This document shows positions 36,779 to 46,029 of a stretch of DNA of 64,000 nucleotides, in pieces; position 1 is the first letter of the stretch; the number at the start of each line of letters is the position of its first letter. The notes under the pieces are model-generated. The model was not told the origin of the DNA and searched no databases. It worked only from the letters and a program-made list of their open reading frames with translations. The DNA comes from Portibacter marinus (GTDB lineage: Bacteria; Bacteroidota; Bacteroidia; Chitinophagales; Saprospiraceae), in NCBI RefSeq assembly GCF_021533195.1, contig NZ_JAJNKB010000013.1, forward strand, positions 20,819 to 84,818. The letters run 5' to 3'. The position numbers and the translations under genes were made by a program.

Positions 36779-38023
36779 TTAAAAATTTAAAGTTTGATAT
36801 TCCGTTTCATCAGGGGGACCCGCAGTGATCAACATGTATGGTTTTTCACCAAGGACCATGATGGTAGAAGCAAAAGTAAAACCACCACTTCCCGTCCAGG
36901 ACCTGCAAACCGGATTCAATGGATCCTCCTTCCCTCTCAAAATATTCATAATCGCCTTTTCGTCTATGTCCTCTACTTCAGTCATTCCCAATTCCACAGC
37001 ACGAAATCTTATATGAGAATTAGAATTGGTAGGTTGATCAAGCTTGCCAACTTTAGGACCATCATCCGAATGCCAGGGTTTTAAGTTCGTATTCACAATC
37101 GGATGATTGGTATGATAAACCGCATCATTCTGATTTTCTGGAAGATGACGCACGACCTTACACGCAGAAGCCTCAAAATTATAAACTTCGCCGTCTATGC
37201 CTACGATATAACTTTGACCTGAAGCGTGTGGTATGGAATTGATAAACTGCAATATTTCATCCTTGTCCGTCATACTAATGAGTTTTTTGACAACAAATGC
37301 TACCGGCACTCCTTCATCCGCAGCCTTAAGTTGCATAATGGTATTGACAACTACTCCTAGTCCCTCTTCATTCATTCCATTAAGAGCAATCAGTCCCGGA
37401 TGCGATAAAACCATTTGATTAGGCTGTCCATCCATACCAGATATCTTAAAAAGAACCTGATATTTATCAGTGTAATCTTCGATGTCCATGTTCTGTGCAA
37501 CCATAGCAGGATTCCCATCTCTTGCAGGAATACCCACATCACTGCAATGATGGTTATTAGGGTCATCAATGTAGACCCAAAACTCGTCTAAAAGATTAAG
37601 AACCATGACCTCCTCAAATTTCTGCCCAGCACCTTCAGCGATCCCTTTGACTTCCGCATATAATTCTGGCGTCCATTTTTTTATTGAAGCTTCAAAGTTG
37701 GCATACTCCATAAATTCATCCAATACTTCAGAAGCGTCTTTCCCAAGCGCTTTAGAAGTATTTTCCTTCCACAGTCCGATAATTTCATCAATCTCTTTTT
37801 TAAGTTTTTTCCCATGCTGAAGTCCAAGTTCATACCCGCTTCCACGAAGCTCTATGACATTCAGTTGACGATTTCTAACTATTGGATGATCACTGAGATC
37901 ACTAACTTCCGCAATACTCAACGTGGCATCTATCTCAGAAGGAGGCTGACATTTAATATTTAATTCTAGCAAAATCAAGCACATCGCTAGCATGAGGAGG
38001 ATTGGATTTTTAGCAAAAATCAT
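36779..38023 (-). CDS. C45-family acyltransferase/hydrolase (isopenicillin-N acyltransferase-like)
   Basis: 414 residues with signal peptide (ILLMLAMCLILLELNIKC; a lipobox-like LNIKC is possible). The family nucleophile is Cys160 in NNHHCSDVG, where self-cleavage would expose it; around it are VMVLNLLDEFWVYIDD and MVAQNMDIEDYTDKY. Further motifs are VLSHPGLIALNGMNEEGLGVVVNT and YHTNHP. These Ntn-hydrolases move or remove acyl groups on amino groups; bacterial members outside Firmicutes are mostly uncharacterised. It has a 1-nt gap to the DUF6090 gene upstream and 6 nt to the one downstream, so it is clearly part of the same operon. Confidence 0.85.
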   Translation of the reverse strand: MIFAKNPILLMLAMCLILLELNIKCQPPSEIDATLSIAEVSDLSDHPIVRNRQLNVIELRGSGYELGLQHGKKLKKEIDEIIGLWKENTSKALGKDASEVLDEFMEYANFEASIKKWTPELYAEVKGIAEGAGQKFEEVMVLNLLDEFWVYIDDPNNHHCSDVGIPARDGNPAMVAQNMDIEDYTDKYQVLFKISGMDGQPNQMVLSHPGLIALNGMNEEGLGVVVNTIMQLKAADEGVPVAFVVKKLISMTDKDEILQFINSIPHASGQSYIVGIDGEVYNFEASACKVVRHLPENQNDAVYHTNHPIVNTNLKPWHSDDGPKVGKLDQPTNSNSHIRFRAVELGMTEVEDIDEKAIMNILRGKEDPLNPVCRSWTGSGGFTFASTIMVLGEKPYMLITAGPPDETEYQTLNF

Positions 38024-38024
38024 A

Positions 38025-38804
38025 TCAATTTCTGTTTATCTCATTGGTAACTAATTCTAATATTTTCTCACACTCTTTTAACAATTTGTAACCTTCCATT
38101 GCATTGTGTCTTGCATGCATTTTTTTGATGGAAATATGACTTTGCAAAGTGGGATGATTAAGGAGTTCTTTTCGATTAAAAGGAATGTGGTCTTCATAGG
38201 CTTCAAATTCCAATGTATCTTCTCTGTAGAATTCTAATGTGAAGTCAAAACGTTCCAGATTGCTCATCGGATAGTGTTCGGCTAGGAAGGGTACAATCGT
38301 ATTTTGAGAAAAATGAATCGCGAGTTGTTCATCATCATCCAATTCGTCGTCTACGCCTGACCAAATGGTTAACTTATTCCTCAATTCTTCATTTTGGATA
38401 AGATTTAAGTTGCCTGAATTCACCAGATTATTTGATGCTCCAGGTCTGGAGTTGTAATCGAACCAATCGAAAACAGCATACATGAGCATATCGAAAGATG
38501 CTTCGCCATGTTCTAAAGCTTTGCTTTTGTCTTGAAGTTGGCTCATTGCGTTCATAATCCCTAAATTTCCATCATAAACTCGCTTGGCATCCCGAAGATT
38601 TTCAGTAAATTCTACTTGCAAACTTTGCAATATGCTTCTTTCCGCAATTCTATCTAATCGATCCAGATTCCAGTTATTGATTTGTAAGGCAATCAGTATA
38701 CCTACCACCACTAAGAGTATTTCTCCTATACCATATAGCAGATAATTAGAAAACCGTCTATTAGAAGAAGTCATTTTGCGCATTTTTCGAAAGACCTTAA
38801 CCAT
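38025..38804 (-). CDS. DUF6090 family membrane protein
   Basis: 259 residues: head MVKVFRKMRKMTSSNRRFSN, span GIGEILLVVVGILIALQI, NNWN, then a helical part with SRPGASNNLVNSGNLNLIQNEELR that repeats the NSxNxxLIQNEELR block of the copy at 33587. The start overlaps the upstream stop by 8 bp. Followed after 1 nt by the C45 acyltransferase gene. Confidence 0.85.
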   Translation of the reverse strand: MVKVFRKMRKMTSSNRRFSNYLLYGIGEILLVVVGILIALQINNWNLDRLDRIAERSILQSLQVEFTENLRDAKRVYDGNLGIMNAMSQLQDKSKALEHGEASFDMLMYAVFDWFDYNSRPGASNNLVNSGNLNLIQNEELRNKLTIWSGVDDELDDDEQLAIHFSQNTIVPFLAEHYPMSNLERFDFTLEFYREDTLEFEAYEDHIPFNRKELLNHPTLQSHISIKKMHARHNAMEGYKLLKECEKILELVTNEINRN

Positions 38805-39537
38805 TCCTTAGTTTTAGTTCTTTGACCAATTCATTTCTCACCTTAGTAATCTTCCCCAAAAGCATTAAGTAGTCATTTCTATAGTCTTGTCTGGCATCAA
38901 TCACCTCCACTAAAGCATTTCGAAATTCAAAGTCTTCACACAAATTTTCCAATGTATACGTTACTTCTAACTTTCCGTTCTCGTCATAACTAAAAAGAAC
39001 CTTTTTCCATATGATCTCGTTTGCCCTTCCCAGTTCAGTCCGGAAATAATCGATAAAACTATTCGAATACTCTAAAGAATGATATAGATCCTTAATTTGA
39101 GCTCTTAAGGTTTCGTTTGGCAAATTCGACATCATCTTTGCAGATAACATTTCGTCGTAAGTATCATGAATACTATAAAAGGCGGGTAGTACCTGATGGG
39201 TCAATAAAACCGTATCCAGGTATAATTTGCGCTCGTCTACTGCATTACAATTTTCCACATACTGTAAGCCCTTAAGCGAAATTTCATAGTTGTTTTCTAT
39301 ATCAGGAAGTCGCCAGGAATATCCATTGAATAACTGATCAATGTCTTCGTTCAATTCCAAGAGAAAATCTTGTTGCGTATTTGCCACCTTCCTTTGATCG
39401 TTCCAATTGTTGATCTGAAGAGCAATTAGGATTCCTGCCACTACTAACAAAATTTCTCCTGCTGCATAGAGGAGGTATTGATTGACTCGATGTCGCTTGA
39501 TGAGGTCAAACCTGATTTTCCGGAAAAATTTGAGCAT
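38797..39537 (-). CDS. DUF6090 family membrane protein
   Basis: 246 residues: head MLKFFRKIRFDLIKRHRVNQ, span AAGEILLVVAGILIALQI, NNWND, then a helical part with YDEMLSAKMMSNLPNETLRAQ. The head is nearly identical to that of the copy at 45866 (MLKFFRKIRFDLIKGHRVNR), which shows that the detached locus belongs to the same lineage. Its last codons overlap the next start by 8 bp. Confidence 0.85.
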   Translation of the reverse strand: MLKFFRKIRFDLIKRHRVNQYLLYAAGEILLVVAGILIALQINNWNDQRKVANTQQDFLLELNEDIDQLFNGYSWRLPDIENNYEISLKGLQYVENCNAVDERKLYLDTVLLTHQVLPAFYSIHDTYDEMLSAKMMSNLPNETLRAQIKDLYHSLEYSNSFIDYFRTELGRANEIIWKKVLFSYDENGKLEVTYTLENLCEDFEFRNALVEVIDARQDYRNDYLMLLGKITKVRNELVKELKLRNG

Positions 39538-39598
39538 TTGAGGCTTTAGGGTTCTTTACTAAACTAATAATAAGAATTTTTTTTGTAAAGATCGGAGC

Positions 39599-40331
39599 TT
39601 ATCCCGTTTTCAGGTAACCATTAATGCGCGAAATCAATAACCTGATATCATTAAGGAGGACCTCGTACTCTTCACTTAGAATGGTCGGATAGCGTGTGCG
39701 TTCATGTAGTAAGTTCCTGAAATACAAGTCTTCCCATACATTTTCAACATTCAAATCTTCAGCTTCAGATTCATCTCTTAAGAGTTGATTGACCGGTATA
39801 CAATGGTTAAGTTGATCTTTGTAATTATTCCAAGATTCTCGTTCTATCTTTTCCCATTCCCGAATAGTTCTTAGATTAGCTTCCCATGAACCGATTGATA
39901 ATCTAATGGTATCATCCCTGATAACTTCTAACTTTCCACTGCCCATGATATCATTTACAGTACCCTCTTGAGCCCTAAATACCGTAAAGCCCAAGCCTTT
40001 CATGAACAATTTTACAATTTGATCTTTTTTGAATAAATTCGAATCTAATTCTACAAGCACAAATATCGAATCAATGGAAGAGGACGTCGCTCTAGCCTTC
40101 TTCATTACTCTTTCCAACTATTTTTCATTCTTCCTTAAATCTTCTACAAAACTGATCAAGTATCGTTTTTCAGCAATTCGATCCAATTTTTGTTTATTCC
40201 AATTATTGATCTGAAGCGCAATTAAGATTCCAAACACAACCAGAATTACCTCTCCGATTGCATAAAGCAAGTACTTCTTGAACCTTCCTCTATCAATTAA
40301 TGACATTATTACTTCTTAAAAATCTGATCAT
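39599..40331 (-). pseudogene. DUF6090 copy with frameshift near the start and in-frame TAG
   Basis: A family-like start (MIRFLRSNN) begins at the ATG at 40331, but this frame stops after 12 codons. Reading resumes in another frame at 40306 with RGRFKKYLLYAIGEVILVVFG and ILIALQINNWNKQ, so about 2 nt are missing. That frame stops at TAG 40118-40120 after DLRKNEK and then continues without another stop to 39599 (LERVMKKARATSSS ... VNDIMGSGKLEVIRDDT). CAG to TAG would restore ...NEKQLERVMKK. Two independent lesions mean the gene is dead. It is the first (most upstream) member of the cluster. Confidence 0.85.
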
Positions 40332-40536
40332 GGTCAAATTAGAGGCGGATAATAATGGAAAAGATCTGAATGTAGTGTGGCAGAGAGGATTTGAGGGTTT
40401 TAAGCATTGATCCAGGGTTAATTACATTCAATATAAAGAAAATAATCAATTGAACGAAGAACATACAACCTTTTAGAGGCTTACAAAGACCACCATTTCA
40501 ACTATTCAACAAAACGATTAGTAAGTTAAGCGATAG

Positions 40537-41664
40537 TTACAAATCAAAAATCATTTTCAGTAAGAAAATCGTAAGCATTCCCCAAAACGTACCTGTCGCC
40601 ATACTCAGAATTGCCAGTACAATTGCATGCGGCATCCACTTTTTCTCATAGGCAGCAGTAACAGCAGGGGCAGTAGCGATCCCACCTACATTAGCCATAC
40701 TCGCTATAGGAACCCAGGCTACATTGACATTCAAAATTTTCGCTAAGCCTAACATCACAAATAGATGGCTGATCAACCAGATCACCAGGAAGAAGAGGAG
40801 TTCCAAATTCAACTCGAATGCACTAAACCTCAGCTTCAAACCCAAAACTGCCATTACTATCAGAATCAAGAGGCTTCCCATCTTCAAAGCAATCTTCACA
40901 TTCCAGCCCTTCACATAATTCCCAAGTACTAAACCTAATCCAGAAAGCAAGAGAATCTTTGCGATGTAATTTTCGGTGACCACATTCACTAAGAATACCG
41001 AAGCAATCAAAACAACCGCGATGAGAAGGAGAGAAAATTCACCGTCCGAACTTTCTTCCAAGCTCACAGGCATTTTTGAATCTGTAATCCCCAGCTTCTG
41101 ATTCAAAAAGTTGCTTTCCTTTATTCCCTGAAACATTAGAATGGTCCAGACATTGACCAATACGTTGTCCATCACAAGTATCGTCAAAAAAATATGTTCC
41201 GGGCAATTTACGATCTCTTTTAGGACCAATTGACTTGTACTCCCACCAATCCAACTTCCCACGATGGGTGGCAGTCCTTTCCAATACTCCAAGTCCTTTA
41301 AAACTTCTGCCACAAAATCTTGATTTAGCCATATGACTATAAGCAAAATAGGAAAAACGGCTATCCAAAGAGAGCCGGCAAGAAATACGGCAAGCGGCTT
41401 CCATCCAATCGCCTTCAATTGAACCAAAGAAAGACTGCTCATAGAGGCCAATACAGCCAATAAGATCAAGTACTCCTTGTTAAATGTATGTATATATCCG
41501 GCAGAATAATCCTTTCCAAATAAAAGAGAGATACCTGCCGGTATCAGATATGCCAATAGAATGGCTGGGACCCATTCAAATAACTTTTGAAGCAATCTGT
41601 TGTCCCACCTGTCTAAAATATAAACAGAGAATAACGTGATTCCAACGATTATAAATGATTCCAA
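40537..41664 (-). CDS. DUF819 family integral membrane protein
   Basis: 375 residues from a TTG at 41664; a stop codon lies two codons upstream, so no longer start exists. About ten membrane spans. Family features are IVGSWIGGSTSQLVLKEI, VMDNVLVNVWTILMF, and a C-terminal half with MANVGGIATAPAVTAAYEKKW and VLAILSMATGTFWGML. DUF819 proteins are predicted transporters of unknown substrate. It has no operon partner on either side. Confidence 0.85.
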   Translation of the reverse strand: MESFIIVGITLFSVYILDRWDNRLLQKLFEWVPAILLAYLIPAGISLLFGKDYSAGYIHTFNKEYLILLAVLASMSSLSLVQLKAIGWKPLAVFLAGSLWIAVFPILLIVIWLNQDFVAEVLKDLEYWKGLPPIVGSWIGGSTSQLVLKEIVNCPEHIFLTILVMDNVLVNVWTILMFQGIKESNFLNQKLGITDSKMPVSLEESSDGEFSLLLIAVVLIASVFLVNVVTENYIAKILLLSGLGLVLGNYVKGWNVKIALKMGSLLILIVMAVLGLKLRFSAFELNLELLFFLVIWLISHLFVMLGLAKILNVNVAWVPIASMANVGGIATAPAVTAAYEKKWMPHAIVLAILSMATGTFWGMLTIFLLKMIFDL

Positions 41665-41882
41665 GAATTAGCTTAATTTATCTTTTCATAGTTTCCACCC
41701 TCTCCAATCAAACAAGATAAATTTTATTCCTGAGATACACTACATTGGCTTTACATCCTCCTCACTTGCGCCATTATCGATCAATTTCAACCCCTCCACA
41801 CCTTCACATAGAACAGCACAATTATGAAATCATCGCTAGTGATTAACAACACGCTAATAACTGCAAACTTCTTTGGACGAGC

Positions 41883-41919
41883 ATAAAAAGAAAAAGAGCA
41901 GCCAGATAGCCGCTCTTTT
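41883..41919 (-). terminator. Rho-independent terminator of the thrombospondin-repeat gene
   Basis: On the − strand, AAAAGAGC and GCTCTTTT (41892-41919) pair as an 8-bp stem around a 12-nt loop, followed by a T-rich run (41883-41891). It starts 22 bp after the stop of the large gene at 41941. Confidence 0.75.
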
Positions 41920-41940
41920 CCTAATTCAAAATTCGATCAA

Positions 41941-44658
41941 TTATTTAATAATGCTAATTTTCTTAGATGACATTGAGTGCGGAGTCTGAATTACAATGAA
42001 ATAGATGCCATTTTCCAGATCCTTAGTTTGGAATTTAATTTGTTGTGGACCTTTATTGAATGCTCTGGATTCAATTTGCTTTATCCGTTGGCCACTAAGA
42101 TTAACCAATTGAACACTGACTTTTTGAGTCATGTTCAGATTAAAATTAATCGAAGTCTCATAGCTAGATGGATTCGGAAATACATTTATTTGCAAATCAT
42201 CAAATAGATCGCTTCCCTCGTTAGTTTTTTTCAATGACGAAGCACCACAATCAGAGTCTCCAGAATTGATCGCATTAATTATGATTTGGGCAACTGCTAT
42301 CAAATTATCAGCTTCAGCGTCAGTTAAATCTTTCCCCCTTTTTGCTTCAACTTGATTTATGAACGCATTGAGCAAATCAAGAGCCTCCTGAGGATCTCCA
42401 TTGGCACAAGCAGATACAGCATTATTGATTTTGACAGTAAAGGCATTTTCTAAGCCGTGTTTTACAGAAAGACTTACAACAAGTCCTTCTAATGTACTTA
42501 CCGCGCCATCAACATTAACAATTGGATCGCAAACGTCACCTATATTGTCTTGATCTAAGTCTTCTTGACCTGTATTAGCGTCTAATGGGCAATTATCATC
42601 TCCATCAAGAACGCCATCATTATCGTCGTCCGGATCAACACAATCAGGAGAATTGTCGCCGTCATTATCTGGAGAAGTACTTGAAGCATCCAAAGGATCA
42701 GATCCACATGCTAGTTCATCATCATCCGTTTGTCCATCATTGTCATCGTCCGGATCACCGACATCACAAAGACCATCACCATCCGTATCGGTTCCATCAT
42801 TTGCTACGTCATCCGTCCCGCTTGAGCAGTCATCACAACCATCGCCATCAGCGTCTCTACAAACAAATGGATTCAAAACATCAGAATCATCAACGTCAGC
42901 AACGCCATCGTTATCATCATCCGGATCACCGACATCACAAAGACCATCACCATCCGTATCGGTTCCATCATTTGCTACGTCATCTGTACCACTAGAGCAA
43001 TCATCACAACCATCGCCATCAGCGTCTCTACAAACAAATGGATTCAAAACATCAGAATCATCAACGTCAGCAACGCCATCGTTATCATCATCTGGATCAA
43101 CACAATCTGCTATTCCATCTGAATCTGTGTCAGTTTCTAAATTCCCACATCCACATTGACCGGGGTTAGTCTTATTAGCGTCAAATGGACAGGCGTCGTT
43201 GCAATCGGCTGTTCCGTCGCCATCTGTATCTGTGTCAGCTACTCCACATCCGCATATTCCAGGTGCTATTTTGCCAGGATCTGTAGGACAAGCGTCGTTA
43301 CAATCGGCCGTTCCGTCACCATCTGTATCTGTGTCAGCTACTCCACATCCGCATATTCCAGGTGCTGTTTTATTGGCATCATTAGGGCAGTCATCATTAC
43401 AATCTGCCGTTCCGTCATTATCTGAATCTGTGTCAGCTACTCCACATCCACATATTCCAGGTGCTATTTTGCCAGGATCTGTAGGACAAGCGTCGTTACA
43501 ATCGGCTGTTCCGTCCCCATCTGAATCTGTGTCAGCTAATCCACACCCACACTGGCCTGGATCTGTTTTATTGGCATCATTAGGACAACCGTCATTATTA
43601 TTACAAACGCCATCACCGTCGCTATCTCCACCTAAAGCTGCGCAAGGATCACAAACTTCTACAGTAACCGTAGTAGAAGCATCAGATGTAGTGTTGCAAG
43701 TACCTTCTCGTCTTACATAATAAGTAGTGTTCTGAGCGGGATTGACTATATGAGGACCAGGACCATTTGCAAAATTTGTGCCTCCGCCATTAGGTTGAGT
43801 ATACCATTTAACGACTGCTCCAGTTCCGTCGGTTCCACCTGAGGCAGATAAAGAAACTGCATCTCCTGGACAAGTAGTACTAGGACTTGCTGTCACTGTG
43901 CTCATTGGGGTTGAGTTTTCTAAAACGGTAATGCTTATGGAAGCGCATGCGCCTAATGGCGTACAAATATCTCCTTCACCACGGACAAAGTAAGTGGTAG
44001 TACTATTGGGCGCAACAGTTATGCTCGTACCGGAAGTACTTCCAATTAAACCTGCACCGCATGCTGAGGAGTAAACTTTCCACTTAATTGCCTCATTTAG
44101 ATTGCCGATAATATTAAGCGCGGTACTTTCACCGGGACATATGCTATTTGAATTTGAAGTAATGGATGGGGTTGAAGCAGGTGTCTTGATTACTTCTTGA
44201 TAAACCAAATCATCAAAATCGAATGTGGCATTGGTGCCTAATCCAACGCTACATCCATCATCAGGAGTACTAGGATCTACAAAAAATACAACCGAGTTTA
44301 CATCTTTCCAATTTAAAGTATGAACTTGAGATGCTTGCAAATTTGGACAAAAAAAATAGACATCTCCGTTATTCGATACTACTCGCCATTGTCCTCCACC
44401 GTCCACATTATCAAATCTCCTCGTTGTAAAACTGATAAAATTAAAGCAATATTCATTTTTGGTGATAAACATTGACCCATTCGCGTTAGGTTGATTAGAA
44501 GCTGGGAAAATTACTCCACCGGAACCATTCCAACCTGAAAATGAAAAGCCTGGATGACTTGGTCCTGAATTAAAAGTCATCGTTTGAGCTGAAAGTGTAA
44601 ATTGAAGAACGAAAAAACATAGAAAGAAAAGCAATCTGTTTGCAGTATTCGTATGCAT
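41941..44658 (-). CDS. Secreted thrombospondin type 3 repeat protein with T9SS sorting domain
   Basis: 905 residues. Signal peptide (LLFFLCFFVLQFTLSA), an N-terminal beta-sandwich-like part, two Ig-like domains (about 165-335), then about 350 residues of Ca2+-binding thrombospondin type 3 repeats (DTDGDGTADCNDACP and GICGCGVADTD units). A helical stretch follows (about 725-800), and the protein ends with a type A sorting domain (INVFPNPSS, KISIIK), so it is exported by the type IX system and attached or released at the surface. A 57-residue block starting VADVDDSDVLNPFVCRDADG is present twice in tandem without a single amino-acid change. Function: calcium-stiffened surface protein, perhaps adhesive (inference). 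Confidence 0.9.
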   Translation of the reverse strand: MHTNTANRLLFFLCFFVLQFTLSAQTMTFNSGPSHPGFSFSGWNGSGGVIFPASNQPNANGSMFITKNEYCFNFISFTTRRFDNVDGGGQWRVVSNNGDVYFFCPNLQASQVHTLNWKDVNSVVFFVDPSTPDDGCSVGLGTNATFDFDDLVYQEVIKTPASTPSITSNSNSICPGESTALNIIGNLNEAIKWKVYSSACGAGLIGSTSGTSITVAPNSTTTYFVRGEGDICTPLGACASISITVLENSTPMSTVTASPSTTCPGDAVSLSASGGTDGTGAVVKWYTQPNGGGTNFANGPGPHIVNPAQNTTYYVRREGTCNTTSDASTTVTVEVCDPCAALGGDSDGDGVCNNNDGCPNDANKTDPGQCGCGLADTDSDGDGTADCNDACPTDPGKIAPGICGCGVADTDSDNDGTADCNDDCPNDANKTAPGICGCGVADTDTDGDGTADCNDACPTDPGKIAPGICGCGVADTDTDGDGTADCNDACPFDANKTNPGQCGCGNLETDTDSDGIADCVDPDDDNDGVADVDDSDVLNPFVCRDADGDGCDDCSSGTDDVANDGTDTDGDGLCDVGDPDDDNDGVADVDDSDVLNPFVCRDADGDGCDDCSSGTDDVANDGTDTDGDGLCDVGDPDDDNDGQTDDDELACGSDPLDASSTSPDNDGDNSPDCVDPDDDNDGVLDGDDNCPLDANTGQEDLDQDNIGDVCDPIVNVDGAVSTLEGLVVSLSVKHGLENAFTVKINNAVSACANGDPQEALDLLNAFINQVEAKRGKDLTDAEADNLIAVAQIIINAINSGDSDCGASSLKKTNEGSDLFDDLQINVFPNPSSYETSINFNLNMTQKVSVQLVNLSGQRIKQIESRAFNKGPQQIKFQTKDLENGIYFIVIQTPHSMSSKKISIIK
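42738..43080. repeat. Tandem 171-bp duplication inside the thrombospondin-repeat gene
   Basis: Two adjacent copies of 171 bp (57 codons) encode identical peptides. The DNA is also nearly identical; the visible differences are a few bases around 42816-42830 versus 42987-43001 (CCGTCCCGCTTGAGCAG against CTGTACCACTAGAGCAA). Boundaries are approximate because smaller DxDxDG repeats flank the unit. Confidence 0.85.
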
Positions 44659-44995
44659 AGCTTGGATTTTTAAGGGTTATTAAATTGATTTAGAACAAGT
44701 GCTACGTGACGTAGAATCTAACATAGCTTATTAAATATACGAAATAAAACATCGGTAGCATGTGCTTTATGAATTTATATTTAGCATGGCCAAACTTTCA
44801 AAAACATTGAGCAAATTAAACCGTAAAGCAAAGCTATAACCTTATTAAAATTGAAGATTTAGTGGAGTCTATTTTTTACTTCCTTCATTGGACATCGAAG
44901 ATGAAAACATCTAGAGCATGAATATTCAACACCATAAATTTATGAGCATCTTAAGAATGTACAGGAGATACTTTAGCTTTTTACTAAGCTTCTAT
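44659..44995. promoter_or_regulatory. Upstream region of the T9SS protein gene, with a 13-bp palindrome
   Basis: A 337-bp AT-rich gap. About 45 bp before the start codon lies the odd palindrome CTACGT-G-ACGTAG at 44702-44714, a possible regulator site. Nothing else is recognised. The remnant of a DUF6090 gene begins at its right edge. Confidence 0.35.
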
Positions 44996-45139
44996 TTATT
45001 CATGCGCCGTAATGGTCTGCAAGGCAATCAAAATTCCTACTACTACTAGAAAAATTTTCCCGATAGCATAAAGCCAATACTTGCTAAATCGTCATTGATT
45101 CAGCATTTTTTGCCGTATTCCCCTAAAAAACTTAATCAT
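44996..45139 (-). pseudogene. Truncated DUF6090 head with in-frame TGA
   Basis: The ATG at 45139 begins MIKFFRGIRQKMLNQ, then TGA, then RFSKYWLYAIGKIFLVVVG and ILIALQ before the similarity ends at a TAA at 44996. So only the head and membrane span of a DUF6090 gene are left, with CGA to TGA as the likely first lesion. Its start overlaps the stop of the intact upstream copy by 8 bp, the same junction as in the main cluster. Confidence 0.85.
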
Positions 45140-45866
45140 ATCCCTTTAAATAACTTGATATAACCTTTTTCACTTCCTGGTTCTTTAAGAGCGTCCTGTT
45201 TGCCACCCTTTGCATAATATTAATTTTCAACCCGGACTCAAACAGCAACTGCTTCAATTCATCTTTCTTGAACTCTTCTATAAATTTGCTCCGATTCACC
45301 AAATTCATTTGATCACTGGTTTCATTAAATTGATTGCCATAATTCAGCAATCTCCTCTCACCTAAAAATGGCCTCACCCTTTGCTCAATGATTTCATTGT
45401 TATTAGAAATGGTAAAATTCAACCAGTCTATCTCCAGGTAATAGTCAAGAATTATTTTTTTTACACCCAAATCTCTTACTTGATTAGAAAGATTAGGGTT
45501 ATTCTTTTTGGTAACCAATTGATTAGGCTCCGATCTTCTTACAGCATCCAAGTTTCCAATTTGCTCAACCGTAAGAATACCCTTTGAAAATCCTATGAGT
45601 TCTTTGTGAGTCTCAATAATAGTTTCTGTTCTTCTCAATAAACTATCCAGGCTTAAACTATCGGTTTTAATATTTTCTAATACTGCCGATAACAATTCAC
45701 GTTCAGCTCTAATTGATTTTTTTGTTTCATTCCAATTATTGATCTGCAAAGCGATTAGTATTCCTACAACCACCAAAAGAATTTCCCCTGCTGCATAAAG
45801 AATATATCTATTGACTCGATGTCCCTTGATGAGGTCAAACCTGATTTTACGGAAAAATTTGAGCAT
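45132..45866 (-). CDS. DUF6090 family membrane protein (detached locus)
   Basis: 244 residues from the ATG at 45866 (an upstream Met at 45911 would add 15 residues that no paralogue has). Head MLKFFRKIRFDLIKGHRVNR, span AAGEILLVVVGILIALQI, NNWNE, helical part with KNNPNLSNQVRDLGVKKI. It lies 5.5 kb from the main cluster with the DUF819 and T9SS genes between, and is followed by the truncated copy. Probably a duplicated two-gene piece of the cluster whose second gene decayed. Confidence 0.85.
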   Translation of the reverse strand: MLKFFRKIRFDLIKGHRVNRYILYAAGEILLVVVGILIALQINNWNETKKSIRAERELLSAVLENIKTDSLSLDSLLRRTETIIETHKELIGFSKGILTVEQIGNLDAVRRSEPNQLVTKKNNPNLSNQVRDLGVKKIILDYYLEIDWLNFTISNNNEIIEQRVRPFLGERRLLNYGNQFNETSDQMNLVNRSKFIEEFKKDELKQLLFESGLKINIMQRVANRTLLKNQEVKKVISSYLKGYD

Positions 45867-46029
45867 TTGAGGCTTTAGGGTTAAATTGATTAAATATAGA
45901 AAAATTATCACTTATTCGAAGCGCAATCATATACACTCAAGACACATTAACATCCATCAACGTTTCGATCAATTATCATCCTGGCAATTGAGGACCTGCA
46001 TACAAAGATTAGCTTTATATTGGGATCAA

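Noticed and set aside
42585..43720. Long + strand reading frames opposite the thrombospondin-repeat gene
   Set aside because: They arise from the biased DxDGD codons on the other strand and have Ser/Pro/His-rich low-complexity products.
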